A program made the translations under genes and the position numbers. Positions 21,763 to 33,911 of a DNA stretch of 64,000 bases are shown here, piece after piece. Numbering within the stretch: the stretch's first letter is position 1; each line of letters starts with the position of its first letter. The DNA is from Lojkania enalia (Eukaryota > Ascomycota > Dothideomycetes > Pleosporales): NCBI GenBank assembly GCA_010094045.1, contig ML986602.1:62001-126000 (forward strand), in the 5' to 3' direction. The notes below the pieces were generated by a model. That model was not told the DNA's origin, made no database searches, and worked only from the letters and a program-made list of their open reading frames with translations.

Positions 21763-22113
21763 TCACAATTTCTCACTAGTAACAATGACGCGATCACCCT
21801 GACAATGTTCTTGCGCCGTAATACACAAGAAATTGCAATCAGTCCTTTTCTCACTCGCAAGTCCGCAAATCAAACCCTCCGTCTCGAGCTTTGCACTCAC
21901 GGGACCAAATCCCATTATTCTATTCAGCTCGCCACCATCGATATCGAAGCCACCTTTGAGTGCACTGTCATTTATAGACGAGGTTGAGCAAGATCCGCCG
22001 CCGTTGGACTCACTGCAGAAGGTTATGAGATTTTTGGACGCGAAGGTTAGGGGGAAGAGGGACGTGAGGAGAACGAGCAAGCTCATCATAACGATGGAGG
22101 ATGTAAGTGGCAT
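21763..22113 (-). CDS. Small secreted cysteine-rich protein, 116 aa
   Basis: The start is the ATG at 22113, because the next 25 residues form a clean signal peptide (a hydrophobic MMSLLVLLTSLFPLTFA core). The longer upstream extension would bury it. The mature part is about 90 residues with six Cys: FCSES, GSCST, LICGL, TDCN, FLCI and EHCQ. That count suggests three disulphides. The mature region is Gly/Ser-rich near its start and has no known domain. The gene lies head to head with another small secreted protein gene (22681-23175), 567 bp apart, so the two could share a promoter. Size, Cys number and location beside broken genes are typical of fungal effector candidates, which is inference only. 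Confidence 0.65.
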   Translation of the reverse strand: MPLTSSIVMMSLLVLLTSLFPLTFASKNLITFCSESNGGGSCSTSSINDSALKGGFDIDGGELNRIMGFGPVSAKLETEGLICGLASEKRTDCNFLCITAQEHCQGDRVIVTSEKL

Positions 22114-22680
22114 TGATGAAGTAGGGAAAGAAGTGAGGAAGAGGGACTGTGTAGCCTCGTCTATTATATGCTCAGAAATTTCAGTTTGATGGCCAAGATC
22201 AATAAGTTTAGCACAGATAGTAGGTCGTAAGATACAAGCGTCTGTCGCTTTCAATGACTACTTATTAGATTCTTGTTGCAGACACTAGCACGGAAAGTAT
22301 CAATAAGCGCTGAAATTTGACTTACGTTGGTAAGCTGTGCTCAAGATCTTCTACATCAACGGACTAAAATTAGGACTTTGATATTAGTGATTGCAAAGCT
22401 CTGGCGGGAAATTAGATTCGGACATTTAAAGAGATCAAAGCTGAAAAAGGCGCGATATATTTGTAGATATTCGCCGCCACCGTTCGCGTAAGCAGTCCGT
22501 GCAGATCCCTGATTTGATGACGGCTTTATGAAGTTAGGGTTGGCCTAATCCGGACTTAAATAATTTTTAGAGCTGCATGTATTTCTCCGATTCATTCATT
22601 CTCCCTGGTCCTGAAGTTTGAAGCTCAACACCCAACATTCAGCAACTCGTTTCATCGCGCAGAGTAAGGCCAACGACAAC

Positions 22681-23175
22681 ATGGTGAGTCCGATTCTGCG
22701 ATCTATCTCTTATAGGCCCACTAACAGTAATGCAGTATCTCCTTCGTAGTGTTCTCCTCCTCACGTTTACAGCGGTTGCAGCATGCAGTGCTGTTGCCAT
22801 CCCTCGGCCTATTCCAGAACTCGACACCACACTCAGGACCCGTGGTGCCTTCGTTATGCCCGGTCAAGTACGTTATGCTTCTCAATTCGCAAGCTTCACT
22901 TATCTTAATCCATATAGATCCTCCGCCACGACCCCCGCTCGTCAAATTCCGAACTCGAAAAACGCCAATCGCCGGTTCAACTTGCCCGTTTCGCACGAAC
23001 ATGGTTCAAAATTGGAAAGGCATTGTTCAAAGACTACAAGGAGCAAGCGGAAGCAAATGATAAGGATGGTGCCGGGCTACATAGGGACTTCGGTGATCTG
23101 ATTGACATTGAACTGCCCGATCCGCCGAAACCCATTGATAGTTTAGATGATCTATTCCCGGACGGCGTGTTTTAA
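22681..23175 (+). CDS. Small secreted protein with Kex2-type site, 130 aa
   Basis: There are three exons: 22681-22683 (only the ATG), 22736-22867 and 22918-23175. Intron 1 (22684-22735) has GTGAGT, CTAAC and GCAG. Intron 2 (22868-22917) has GTACGT and ATAG. Coding length is 393 nt. The product starts with a signal peptide (MYLLRSVLLLTFTAVAACSA), continues with a Pro-rich pro-region and has a dibasic KR at residues 60-61, the processing site of Kex2 protease. After KR comes a basic helix-like segment (residues 65-84, with ARFARTWFKIGKALFKDYK), then an acidic C-terminal tail (DLIDIELPDPP, DSLDDLF). Secretion and maturation are therefore likely; the function is unknown. A poly-T run follows the gene at about 23216-23230. 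Confidence 0.75.
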
Positions 23176-24175
23176 GTTGAGATCGAGGAAAGCCGGGAGC
23201 TCGACACGGATAAATTTTTTTTTTTTTTTTGTAGAAAATGACGATTGTGAGTTTGAAGGAAGTGGTGGTGAATTTTTTGCTGCTAGATAAAGCTGTCGGA
23301 TAGTTCGTTCATAGTTGGGATATCTACCTATAATTTCGATAGCGTATTTGATGTTCTTAATGACTAATTTCGATGCTCTAAGAATTCGATTCGGTGGAAT
23401 CCAAATTAGCCTTCGATATTTCCCATATCGCGCTCCGGTGCACCATTACATTGGGATTCCATCTCAACATGAACATCCCGAACAACCCTAGCATCCAGCC
23501 CACCACCTTTCTAATGGTATTAATCTCTTCAAAACCAAGAAAATCTCTCCTCCAACCGCCATCCTACTCCTCGATCATCCTATCAACTACGCTCTTCATC
23601 TTCGGCCCGCTAGCAAATCTCTACATAATAATTTCTTGCCTAAAATATTCTCTCCATAATTTCGCCGCTCCGCGAATTTACAATAGCACATCTTACCAAT
23701 CAAGCTCATTTCCTTCGTCCCAGCACCACAATATCATCATGGTTTAGATGGATGCTCAGTAATCCGTCAGCCGACGAGGCTAGCCAGATCGAGAATGCCA
23801 ATGTTGAAGCGGAGTAAGACTACTTACCAAAGCAGGAACAAGCGCTGCCATAACCAGGTTGATGGATTATTCGGATAAGCGAGGTAAGAGGAACTTTCAT
23901 TTTCAAAACCCTAGCATGGGATAGGAGCTAGAGAATGGGGCGGTAGACAATGATCCCGTTGGGGTTAGACTGAGCTAGACGATGCATTTCTAGGCTGTGA
24001 AGGAGACGCCGTGGGGGCTGATTGATTTGACATCCTGTAGTGCTGATGTTCTGTAATTAGACGGCGTGTGTAAAAATTGGCGGAGAGACTGCGCTAGTTA
24101 TATGGTCAGGAAGACCGTCTGTGGCTATATTGCGAGCTACTACCTGCAACTAATAGCGGACGCAGAATCTTATCA
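23176..24175. other. Intergenic, AT-rich
   Basis: Contains a T14 run near 23216-23230. The frame at 23394-23747 is Ser/Ile-rich low-complexity text and is not called. Confidence 0.35.
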
Positions 24176-25097
24176 ATGGAGACATCACTCCTCAGCACTC
24201 CTCATATACCTCCTCTTGAGCCATATCGGTCCGGTAATTCCTCTACTGGATCCTATGCTGAAGGATATCCCAAAATGGAAGATAATGGCGCTGAAGTTCT
24301 TCTCGCCGAACGTCGACAACGTCTACAGCGCGCTCGCGAACCAGAACTTCGCAAGAGTAGGGGAGTTTATCTAACACGCCTTGCTATTCGATACCTTACT
24401 GCTTGTACAAGCGTTGCGATTATTGGGTGTCTTGTTGATGCGATTCGGAACTACAAGAAGACGAAGAATGTCACAAATCCGTATAAAAGTGGACAAGGAA
24501 GGTTCCCTGTCTGGCCGGAATATTTGACGTTGAGACCGACGTACGTGTTATTGGGTGTTGCCATTGTTGCAAGTGCCACAAGTATTATCTTATGTCTTGC
24601 GAGTTTAAGCGCAGCGGTGAGTTCTATCCTCTGTTAGTGAATTGAGATGAGGGCAAATGTGCTAATTGAAGGGATAGGTTCGGCGAATGACTAAAGCAGG
24701 TAATATCATGACAATGATTGTCTCGTCTATCGGTCTAGCTCTTTGGGTTGCTGTAACGGTCTATTACGGAACCTGGGATACAAAGGAGACAAACCGTGAT
24801 TTGCTGTAAGCTCTCCAAACCCTTCCATACAGCGAACACGAAACTAATATCATACTAGTTCCTGGACGTGTAAGCATTCAACTCCCGAGTACGACTACAA
24901 CAATATCGATTTCAAAGAGACTTGCTTGGAGATGGTGAGTAGTCCATATAGTGTGCAACGACTTAGACTAATTTTAGTCCCAGCGTTTTGCTTTTTGGGC
25001 TGCCGTTGCTCTTGCCGTGATGGAAGCATTCAATATTCTGCTGTTATTGGGGTGGTTCATCAAATCGAGGAGTTCGCGTGGTTATACCAAAATGTGA
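24176..25097 (+). CDS. Four-helix membrane protein, 254 aa
   Basis: There are four exons: 24176-24616, 24678-24805, 24859-24934 and 24978-25097. The introns (61, 53 and 43 nt) all have GT donors and TAG acceptors, and CTAAT/CTAAT-like branches. Coding length is 765 nt. The cytosolic N-terminus of about 70 residues is hydrophilic. Helices lie near residues 76-93, 124-147, 155-176 and 216-241. The loop between helices 3 and 4 contains two Cys (WTCKHS and KETCLEM), a layout seen in tetraspan membrane proteins of fungi. The end is KSRSSRGYTKM. I cannot name the family. Expression and localisation are unknown. Confidence 0.75.
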
Positions 25098-26752
25098 AGA
25101 GTCGAATGGATGGAACTGTATGTGTACCTTGGCCGCTCTGGAAGGTATGTGTAAACTGGGAAAGGCGCTTACCACGAGTAAATTGCTAGCTATAACAAGT
25201 GAGGTTTTCCTCGCGCATCAATAGATATGTTAAACTTCTCTCCAACGACTAAAGATACGTGAGGAGAGATCTTACCGAAAGCTAATATTACTTGCTATGT
25301 GTTAAACTATCTTGACTCCGGTGTTCCTGAAGACGTTCACAACCCTATTGAGAGAATATTATTTTCCACGGGAGTAACCGGTCGCTCTCAGAAGAATCCA
25401 TACGAACTTGTTATCACCTTCAGCGCCCTAGTCAGTATAATTTGAGACGAAGGAGAATTCTTCTTTAATGACATGGGTGATGAAAGAGCGAATTCCTCAG
25501 CAAAAGGGCCTTGAGGAATGTGCAGTAACTACATAGTAAACTTTTCCATCGTCTTAGACATTTTGCTTCGGTGAATCAAAAGTTCAAGCTTATCGAAATA
25601 GCTTATTAGCTAACTACGGAAGGAAGGAGCCTTGAAGTCTCGAGAACATTGTTAGTCAGCACAAACATATTGTCTTCTCCGTTATGAAGAGCGTGGCCCT
25701 GCATAGTTATTGCTTGCCGCGATGCATGTTTGGCCACATCTCCAAATTTTCGAAATATCGGCTCAGAGGACTCAGTACGAACTTAGCAGGGCTTCCCCAC
25801 GATAGCTCCTGATAGACATATCGAGAACAACTTTCAGAGGTCGGACAACGTGGGACGTAAGTTTGTCGACCCTGTCATCGTCCAATTCAGTAGTTGGCTT
25901 GTTGAAGCTAGCCAAGGGGGAGAAACACCAGGATTTGCCATAATCTTCAAGTACTGCCCCTGTAAACAATCCCACTAAACGATTCCCATACTATGGTGGT
26001 GATTACGATTACCGAGGGTGGAGCAATCTAGGGGACAGAACGCTTCGGCCCGGAAGCTTGAACATGCACAGACAAGACAGGAGCGGCTAGCTCACCGTTT
26101 GTGGTTTAGCGTTGATTGCCCCTTTAACCACAACTCTTCAAAATGGATGGTGATACAAGCACCTCACTGGACGCCACCATGCAATACCATGTTCTGTTGG
26201 GCGCAACCCCCACAGATAGGGACAACTCACACAATGGGTCCGCGATGTCTTAGGTAGGGGACCATTTTCTCCCGGCGGATATCTCAGGGTTCATAATGCA
26301 TATTATTCTGTACAAACGCTGACAAGAGATAGCCGCCTTCCACATGGATAGCGATGTCGCCAAAGCCCCTCGAGTTGTGCTCACATTCAATTATTCGACG
26401 GCACTGCCATGATGCGTCTATCGCCGAGGAACGTGCAAGGATACAAGCCACAGACAGCTCCCCTAACAGCGGCCTCTCAGCTCGGCCGAGTCCGGACACC
26501 GGTTTTCGCCCAATGGCTTTTCGCTCTGCTCTTACCAGAGCCGCAAGCTGAAGGCTGCCTGGAGCCTTATGCCCCGGATTGCAGCACCTATCCTCCGTGA
26601 TACTCGTTCTCATACCGAATTTTCGCACCTTGCGCTAACAGGCAAGATATTTTATAACGTTACCCCCACTCGTTTCTCTACCATTTACGCTCTCCAGCTC
26701 CTTTACATGTCTCTAAAGCCGTCGCACCCTTGTGCAGGCTTGCCTCTGCACG
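25098..26752. other. Long intergenic region
   Basis: No supported gene. The frame at 26284-26628 (minus) has no splice or family support. Confidence 0.35.
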
Positions 26753-29700
26753 ATGCAGATGCAACAGCCTAATAGCCCATACAGCTCCGACCTTCAACAG
26801 TACGCCAACTGGATCCAGGACCATTGCGCCTATGGCCTCTCTTGCGACGGCGAACGCAAAGCTTTCGTTCCATTAGCCGCGACCCATACATACCTCAAAC
26901 GAGCAGGCCACGTCAAGCATTTGCTGACCGCCGTCACTCGCAGCACCATTCAGCCTGGTGGAGTGCGAGAGTCATTCCCTAAGATATTCACCATACTGCT
27001 TCTCATAGGAAAAGGCTCGTTCATCGAAGACTTTTTAAATTCGAGTGAGCTGTCAGACAGTTCTCTACCTCTATTTCAGAAACCCAGAGGCCTGCGGTGC
27101 CTGAACGACGTAGAGTTTCAACAGTTCCAGGAGCAACAGTGGATATTCTGCGCACCACTTTTTGACGCACGACTCCTACATGGCGTTCATTATTCGCCGA
27201 GCTACATCCTTCCGATCACATCGAAGCGCGAGATTGCGGAAGGGGGATCCGCCGTAGTCTTTGAAATAGCACTGCACCCCGATCATGATCGACTCGGTAG
27301 ACAGGACAATGTGCGTCATTCAGCCCTACGCTCTAGTCTTTTCCCAGCCTTATGAGAAGGTTTACTGACAACTACAGACTAGTTCATTAAGCCCGTCCAT
27401 TCCAAAGACATACGCATTGAAGACCTATCGAGGTCGCGATGCCGAACTTCACTACGGTCGAGAACGCGAAGCCTTTCTTCGCATCTGGACCCAGACATTA
27501 CACCCTGATATTGTTGGCTATTATGGAGCCTTTATCCACGGCGAATCGTATAATCTACTACTAGAATTTGCAGACAAACGAGATTTGGAATACCATTTCC
27601 ACCATGTCGACAATCCGACTAACTCAGAAGATATTTATAAAGTTTGGGACGGGTTGCGTAGAATACTTTTTGCTGTTATGAAGCTTCATGGCACCGACAT
27701 GAAGGGAAATCGCTCGAGTGGGTAAGTGCACCATCTAACACATCCAGGGACTCACTAATAGTCTTAGGTTTCATCAAGATCTCAAACCATCCAATATCCT
27801 CGTAATGAGCGGCGGTAAAACATCACCTTACGAGTACCGGTTCAAGATGGGTGACTTGAATACTGCCCATTTTAGCACAAGTACCAATTCAAAAACACCT
27901 ACAGCCATTTCAGCCCATGGAACACTTGCCTATGGTTCGTAAGATTCCATCCCACCTCTAGAAAGATCATTGGCTAATTTAAAATCGAAGCTCCGCCAGA
28001 ATGTCACAGGTCGGACCCCGCCCTTGACAGTACCGACTTGATAGTTTCACAGAACGTTGACGTCTGGAGCCTAGGATGCATATGGCTCGAGGCTGCCGTT
28101 TGGATCGTATTCGGTAGAGACATCCTAGATAATTTTCGCAAGAACCGTCGTGATGAGGCACGATTCTACGAAATTGACGCCGGTGAGGTTTTTCACAAGC
28201 ACGATGCGGTGCTAGGTGTTGTCAAGGGCATGATTGCCCTCATACGCGAACGTGCACTTCCGTATGATAGAATTACCAGAGAGATGGTCAACGTCATCGA
28301 GCGTATGCTTTCGGTGCGACCCAAAGAGCGGCCCGATACCTCGTACTTAAAATCTACGATCGATTCCATAGTAGCGGTTACCAAAAAGAGTCTCCCAGGC
28401 GATCCCAGTCCTAAAAATCAGCAAAGGCCAAGTGCCATCCCTGATAGCTCCAACAGGGTCGCTTCATCAGGGTACGCTTTACCGCCTGACCGACAAGTGT
28501 CTAACCCACCAATGCAACAGGGACAACCCTCTACAGGATACGGAGTACTCCCGGGAAACATGGCTTACCAGAATACAGTAAATTCATGGCCCGTTGGTTA
28601 TTCCGATGCACAAGCCGGTGGGTACTATCCTAATGGCCGTGGTGGCTTTGCGCATGTCCCGGGACATCGAGAAATTATACCCAATGACCCTGAATTATTG
28701 CCGGATTACAGTAACGCTGGATACACTAAACGTATCACCAACCAACCTCAACCACCTAGTCTTGACCAGATGTTCCACATAGGGCAAGGATATGGAGGTC
28801 ATGCCCAGCACATCCCGGGACCCCCACGCGGCCCCTTTGGTAGGAATGGTGAGCAGACAATCAACCCATACCCCCACCCTCCAAATGCCGATATTGTTCA
28901 CGGCGAAATCGAGCATAATCCTCGGTATATTGCACCTCCATACGTCAATATATCTCGCACAGATCAAATTTTCCAGACTCAGCCTGATGGCAGATCAAAC
29001 TCCGTACCACCTAACCCCTTCTCCACTCCGCCGTCAAACCCATTTAAGAAAACGCCACCAAACGTAGCCACACCATTCCCACCATCGCTTATTCCTTCGG
29101 CATCCTACTCTCCATCGCATCAGGCAACAGGTATGGGGAGACAAGAGTCGGTGCGTGAGGACGACCCATTTTTTTATGGGTCCAGCGCCAACCGCGATCC
29201 AGGCCGTATTCCACCTAGTAATATGTTCCAAAGCAACATAGCTCGAACCGCTAGCAAGCATTTTCCACAAGAGCCATATAGGCGAAGCTCAAGCAAACAC
29301 CGCTCAGAACAATACGAGAAGATACATACTCCAGAAAGAAATCCGTTTCGAAATTCCGAACCGATTCATGGAACTAACCCATACGGACAATTCACTAGTG
29401 GAGCTCCGAGTCATGTGGCTCCATTACACAATTCACCGGATACCATACCCGAGCATGAAATTCCCAATCAGGATGATTGGAGTAGTATTGCACCATTCCC
29501 ACCTGCTGACGTGGTAGACTCAAACGAGCATACCAGACAGCCATATGGTGGACAGATCTCAACACCTCAAAAGCGGTCTGATAAACGTGTCATTCCGCGG
29601 TGCAGGATTAGTGAAGCAAAGGAGTATATCAGGTTAAGTAAGGAAGGAAAAGAGGGGAAATTAAGCCACGGATATTTGCTCAAAGATCTAGATAAGAGAG

Positions 29701-30455
29701 ATCATGTACGTTGGTCATTCCCTTTTCAACTGCACTGTGTGCTCACATGATTTAGGTGTTTATCCTCGATAACTCTCTTACTATGTATCAATATTGGGAA
29801 GACGTTGTGGAAGTAGCAAAGACATTAGCTTGGTTTGTCAAGAGAGTGGACAAGGACGGCCTCGAGTTGTGCGCAACTCTCCCCGATCATCATAACCAAA
29901 ATCGGTACAACCATATCAAAAAATCAACTGACTTCGAAAGAATCGCCTTGGGCCTTAAATGCAATAGACCAAGCGATATTACGGACATTCTTGGAGAGCT
30001 TCTTGACGAGTATGGAAAAAAACTAAAGAAAGAAGACCGCAAACGGGGCTTCGGGCGGGCGGTGCCTAGTTTCTATGGATCTATCAAACCAATGACAATC
30101 TATGTCTTCACCGACGCTGTCTGGACGCCCGAGTCCGACCCGACTAAGGACATACTAAAAATGGTTGACACACTTAAGCAGCATTCGCCGAGCGGCTCAA
30201 CACAACTCGGAATACAATTCATCCAGTGGGGCCAAAAAGACTCGGCATGGACGAAGCGGCTAGAGATACTTGACAAACTGAGCGACTTCTGCCCGGACAA
30301 GTTCGAAGGGTATGCATACCGTCCTCTCCAATCCCGCCAGACTCGCATCGCTAACATCTATTCTTAGGGAATTTCGAGATATCGTCGACCATACACATGT
30401 TGAAGACGACAATATGTGGAAAATGCTCTTCGGATCTACGAAGAAAGAATTTGAT
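26753..30455 (+). CDS. Protein kinase fused to a von Willebrand A domain, about 1141 aa
   Basis: There are six exons: 26753-27310, 27378-27721, 27768-27934, 27991-29705, 29756-30309 and 30368-30455. All introns are 46-67 nt and keep frame. The start is the ATG at 26753; the open frame extends upstream only to a GTG. The kinase domain begins with a Gly loop (AEGGSAVVF, about 160), a catalytic Lys at 201 (YALKTYR) and HQDLKPSN at 303-310. GDLN at 329-332 stands in place of DFG, then APPE at 357-360 and DVWSLGC. The catalytic Asp residues are kept. A long Pro/Asn-rich disordered linker (about 440-880) follows. At 929 begins a vWA domain with the metal-site motif LDNSLTM (DxSxT) and later VFTDAVW. 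This kinase plus vWA layout occurs in filamentous fungi, but its role is not established. The last exon has an A5 run at 30420-30424 that shifts the tail. Confidence 0.8.
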
Positions 30456-31153
30456 GACGATTGAAGCGAACCATTTGATATAGCAGGAATCAGAATTTTT
30501 GGTTGAACAGGATGCCCTCAACGAGTGATATTTTTATCAAGTAGATGCGCCAGCGTCACTGTTCAAAAATTAAGCATCGCGCATATTCCCACCGTCCGGA
30601 AAGTACAGCGCAGGGTACGTCGTGAAAGAGGGCGACCATCTCGCAAACGTTGGAATGTACAGACGAGAAACCCGCAAATGAAGAGAGGGTCCGGGTTCGT
30701 GTTGAATGAAAATAATAACATGCAAAAACTTTAAGATGTCTTAATATGCGCGCATCTTTCAATAATTATGGTCCATTATTTGCACAGTACTGTACGACAA
30801 TTTTAAATAAGATTTTGTAGGAGTTAGTCAACGAATAAACGGCTAGGCAAGCTGCAAGTGTCCCTACGAGTGTAATTATACGATTTGAAAAAAAGTAGAC
30901 TCGCCTTCACTTTGGTGACATTCAATATCCGGCTGCCTGGGAAGGGCGCATGCAATCAGATGACTAGCCCCACCTCGCTTTCACCGGTGAGGCTCTGTGT
31001 GAGGATTCACTACACTCCTCCCTTCATTTTAGGCTACACTTATAATTCTGTCGACTCACGACGGATAAGACCAAGCAGACCTTTGCGACGTCAGTTCTTG
31101 AAACAATTCATTGAATCAATCTCTTCACATTCCGCCTTCAATTACATCGTACG
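30456..31153. other. 3' region of the kinase gene and intergenic
   Basis: No supported gene other than the alternative kinase tail frame that stops at 30465. Confidence 0.4.
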
Positions 31154-31471
31154 ATGGCGGCTTGCTGGGTCATGGTTGCGCAGTATCGCTTGAGGCGGGA
31201 CAAAGTGCAGCAATTTCTGAATAACAAATTCAGCAATATCCCAGGCTGGAACTTTTACCTTGACGTATGTTCCTGACCTCACCCACACAAAACAGCCTTG
31301 ATCAGTGACTGATCATCAATAGCTACAGGGCGACCAGTGGCGATTCTGGAGTCCTCGCCCATGGACACAGGCAAGTTCTTGTCAGCGGCTACCGCCACCC
31401 ATCCTTTACTAAGACATTTACTACAGGCTGAAAAGGATCAATTGCTCGATGAGAGAGACGAAGATGAATGA
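31154..31471 (+). CDS. Small protein, 67 aa, with a GC-AG intron
   Basis: The exons are 31154-31264, 31323-31370 and 31427-31471. Intron 1 (31265-31322) is GT-AG and has two possible acceptors six bases apart (TAG and ACAG), both in frame. Intron 2 (31371-31426) begins AG|GCAAGT, the usual context of GC-AG introns, and has ACTAAG and CTACAG near its end. All exons are multiples of three. The protein begins MAACWVMVAQYRLRRD, continues with an aromatic stretch (PGWNFYLD, then DQWRFWSPRPWTQ) and ends with an acidic tail (DERDEDE). There is no signal peptide or membrane segment. I do not recognise the family. The clean splicing and the Trp-rich core argue for a real gene. Confidence 0.6.
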
Positions 31472-31835
31472 TGAGACTTCGGTGTGTGAAGCTTTATAGA
31501 TGTTATATCGGACAGTCTGTGATGGATTCAGCTACGTTGTTAAGTACATAGATAATCAAGATCGACTGGGATCAAACTAGTTGGTTCAATTTCATTGCCT
31601 GGCTCAAAAACGCCCCGAGAATCTTGATTGGACATGATTTCGTGCAACCGAGCACCAAGGCTCAATCGGATCCCTCTCAGTGGCAGTGCATGAAGCCCAC
31701 CCTCACCTTTTAAATATTCAAAACCCCGCTCCTGCCTACCTGCATCCACCATCTCCTTCCATCATGCAATGCACGCGATTATTGTAAATATTATTTATTC
31801 TTCTTTTCTACGGGCCAAGAACCCATTTGCAAACG

Positions 31836-33911
31836 ATGCAGCAATTGCAGGATGCCTGCGAAGATGCCCAAAACTACCCCATGAACCTGGTGCATCGTAA
31901 TATATACCAACACAGCCTACAAGATTATCACAACCGCCTAAACGAGCGAGAAAAAGACCTATTTAGAGATAAAGAGAACGCAATCGTCGACTTTTGGGAG
32001 CTGGATCATAAGAAGGGTAGGTTAAATACGACGCAGGTTTAGCCTCGTTGCCGTAGCCTCGAACTTTTCACTAACACAAAAACAGGCTTCTACAGCACAG
32101 CCATCAAAAGCTTATCGGACTTAAAAAGCCATCTATGGAAGGATGCTGAATATCAGTGTTCGCTTCCTCGATGTAGATTCATGTAAATAATTGCCTAGGC
32201 TTAGAACGTCAGTAGGCGGTAATCGCTCATTGACGCACAGGTTCATGACAGCGCCACACTCGCGCGAGCGCCTGAAAATCAGCCGCTTTATGCTATCCTA
32301 TGCTTTCACTTACAATCAAGTGCTTCCAGGATTTCTAGATTTCGTATTTCCATTCGGTAAGACCGAATTCGCGCGTGACTCGCAGTATTCTGGACTTCGA
32401 CACGAAAGCTCTATTGATAATGAGGAATTCCAGTCGCTGACGGTGTCCGAGCTCGGGCGCTCTGGTAGAGATATTAGAATCTGCTATAGCTTGAAGAGCG
32501 TAGAAAGTTCGAAGGCAAATGCCGAGTGGCCATGGTCTATCCGATCGATGGCCGTTTACCACAGTTTCGATGTTATGACCGGGCATACTGAGTGGGTTAT
32601 CGTTAAGGGCAACACACTCATGAAGTCCCGCATCGCATCAGCCACGAATTCGCACAAACTACAATCAATGACAACCTTCGACACTGTAGAAGACTCGTTC
32701 GCGTCAAGTTTAGGATTCCACCAGTTGTTTGGGGATTGGTCAGCTGAGGGCTGGAGATGGTATATCAACTTCCTCGAAGACGAGTTCCAAGGCTTGACGA
32801 GACATGCACTCGCGATAGTCGTTGATAACCCCGCTGCTTCTATTTCAACACCGGATCCTACAATGCCAAATAGATTCAGCACGTTCAGTTCGACGTCTAC
32901 GGTTGCAAATTGGCATCTGGAATCGTCAGAATTTAAGCATGAGAAGAGCAGAACTCCCTCGACCTACTCGACAAGCCTCGTTTCACCATTGTCGCCCATT
33001 GCAGAGTCGCCATTCAGCAGCATGCATATGCCAATCCCAGATGTGCCGCAACCATCATCTTCACCACCAGCCACAGCAGATTTCTCATTCTCCGACCTTC
33101 AAAAACTTCAAACCCTCGAAGAAAAAGCCGCCGAAGTGCTCTTCACGCTAAAATCCAACTCCGCCGTCCTTTCTGAATTGTCTGACTCCTACTCTTCTCT
33201 CTCCACTGACCCCAATTCACCACCCTACATAACAACTAATTCAAAATCCTTGTCTCGCTTTGCAAATCGAATCGCAATTTTACAAAAGGAGCTTTCATTC
33301 TCCATCACGAGAACAAAGAGTCTGTTGAAATTGCTTGCGAATAGAAAGACATTGCTATATGCGATATTAGAATATCGGAACATGCAGGCGAGTAGATTAG
33401 TTGCAGAACGGGCGCAAATGAGTACAGACAATGTAGAAGGAATGACGAGGGATATGCATAAGATCGCAAAAAGGACGCAGCAAGAAACAGTATCCATGCG
33501 TATCATCACCCTCGTTACCCTATTCTTTTTGCCTGGGACTTTTATATCTGTAAGTAAATCTTTACTTTATATCGCCAATATTTATTGGCCAATTGTGTGC
33601 TTGGACTATTGATAGAGAGGAAGCTGTGCAGTTGTGAGCTATATACTGATTTGAGTTAGACTGTCATGAGCACAGATATCATTCGTTGGAACCCCGATGC
33701 GGATGGGAGGCCGATCAGAACCGTGAGTACGGGGGCGCTGTGGTTGTATCTTACCATCACGCTGCCTTTGATGGTAGGAACATTTTTGGCATGGTATGGT
33801 GTGTATTGGTGGGTGAATACAAAGGATAAACCGGCACAGGGGAGGAAAGAATGGTGGAAGCAGAAGTTTAGACTCAGGGAGAAACGATTGAAGAGAGTTG
33901 GGACGGCGTAG
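31836..33911 (+). CDS. CorA-like transporter-domain protein, 612 aa
   Basis: The exons are 31836-32016, 32086-32182, 32241-33549 and 33660-33911 (1839 nt). Introns are 69, 58 and 110 nt. The second acceptor restores RCRFMFMTAPHSRERLK, which confirms the model. The N-terminal domain has the APHSRERLKISRFML and LPGFLDFVFPFG blocks seen in fungal CorA-like proteins. A Ser/Pro-rich spacer (about 340-390) and a long helical region (about 400-505) follow. Two C-terminal membrane helices lie near 510-527 and 550-573. CorA proteins transport divalent cations, mainly Mg2+. This one lacks the GMN motif after helix 1 (the sequence there is LPGTFISTVMSTD), so ion selectivity cannot be assumed. The start is the first ATG (31836); the frame opens slightly earlier without one. 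The gene lies 364 bp after the 67-aa gene, in the same direction. Confidence 0.8.

Noticed and set aside
32183..32198. Very short (16-nt) intron in the CorA-like gene
   Set aside because: Extending to the acceptor at 32240 gives a normal 58-nt intron and restores a conserved block.
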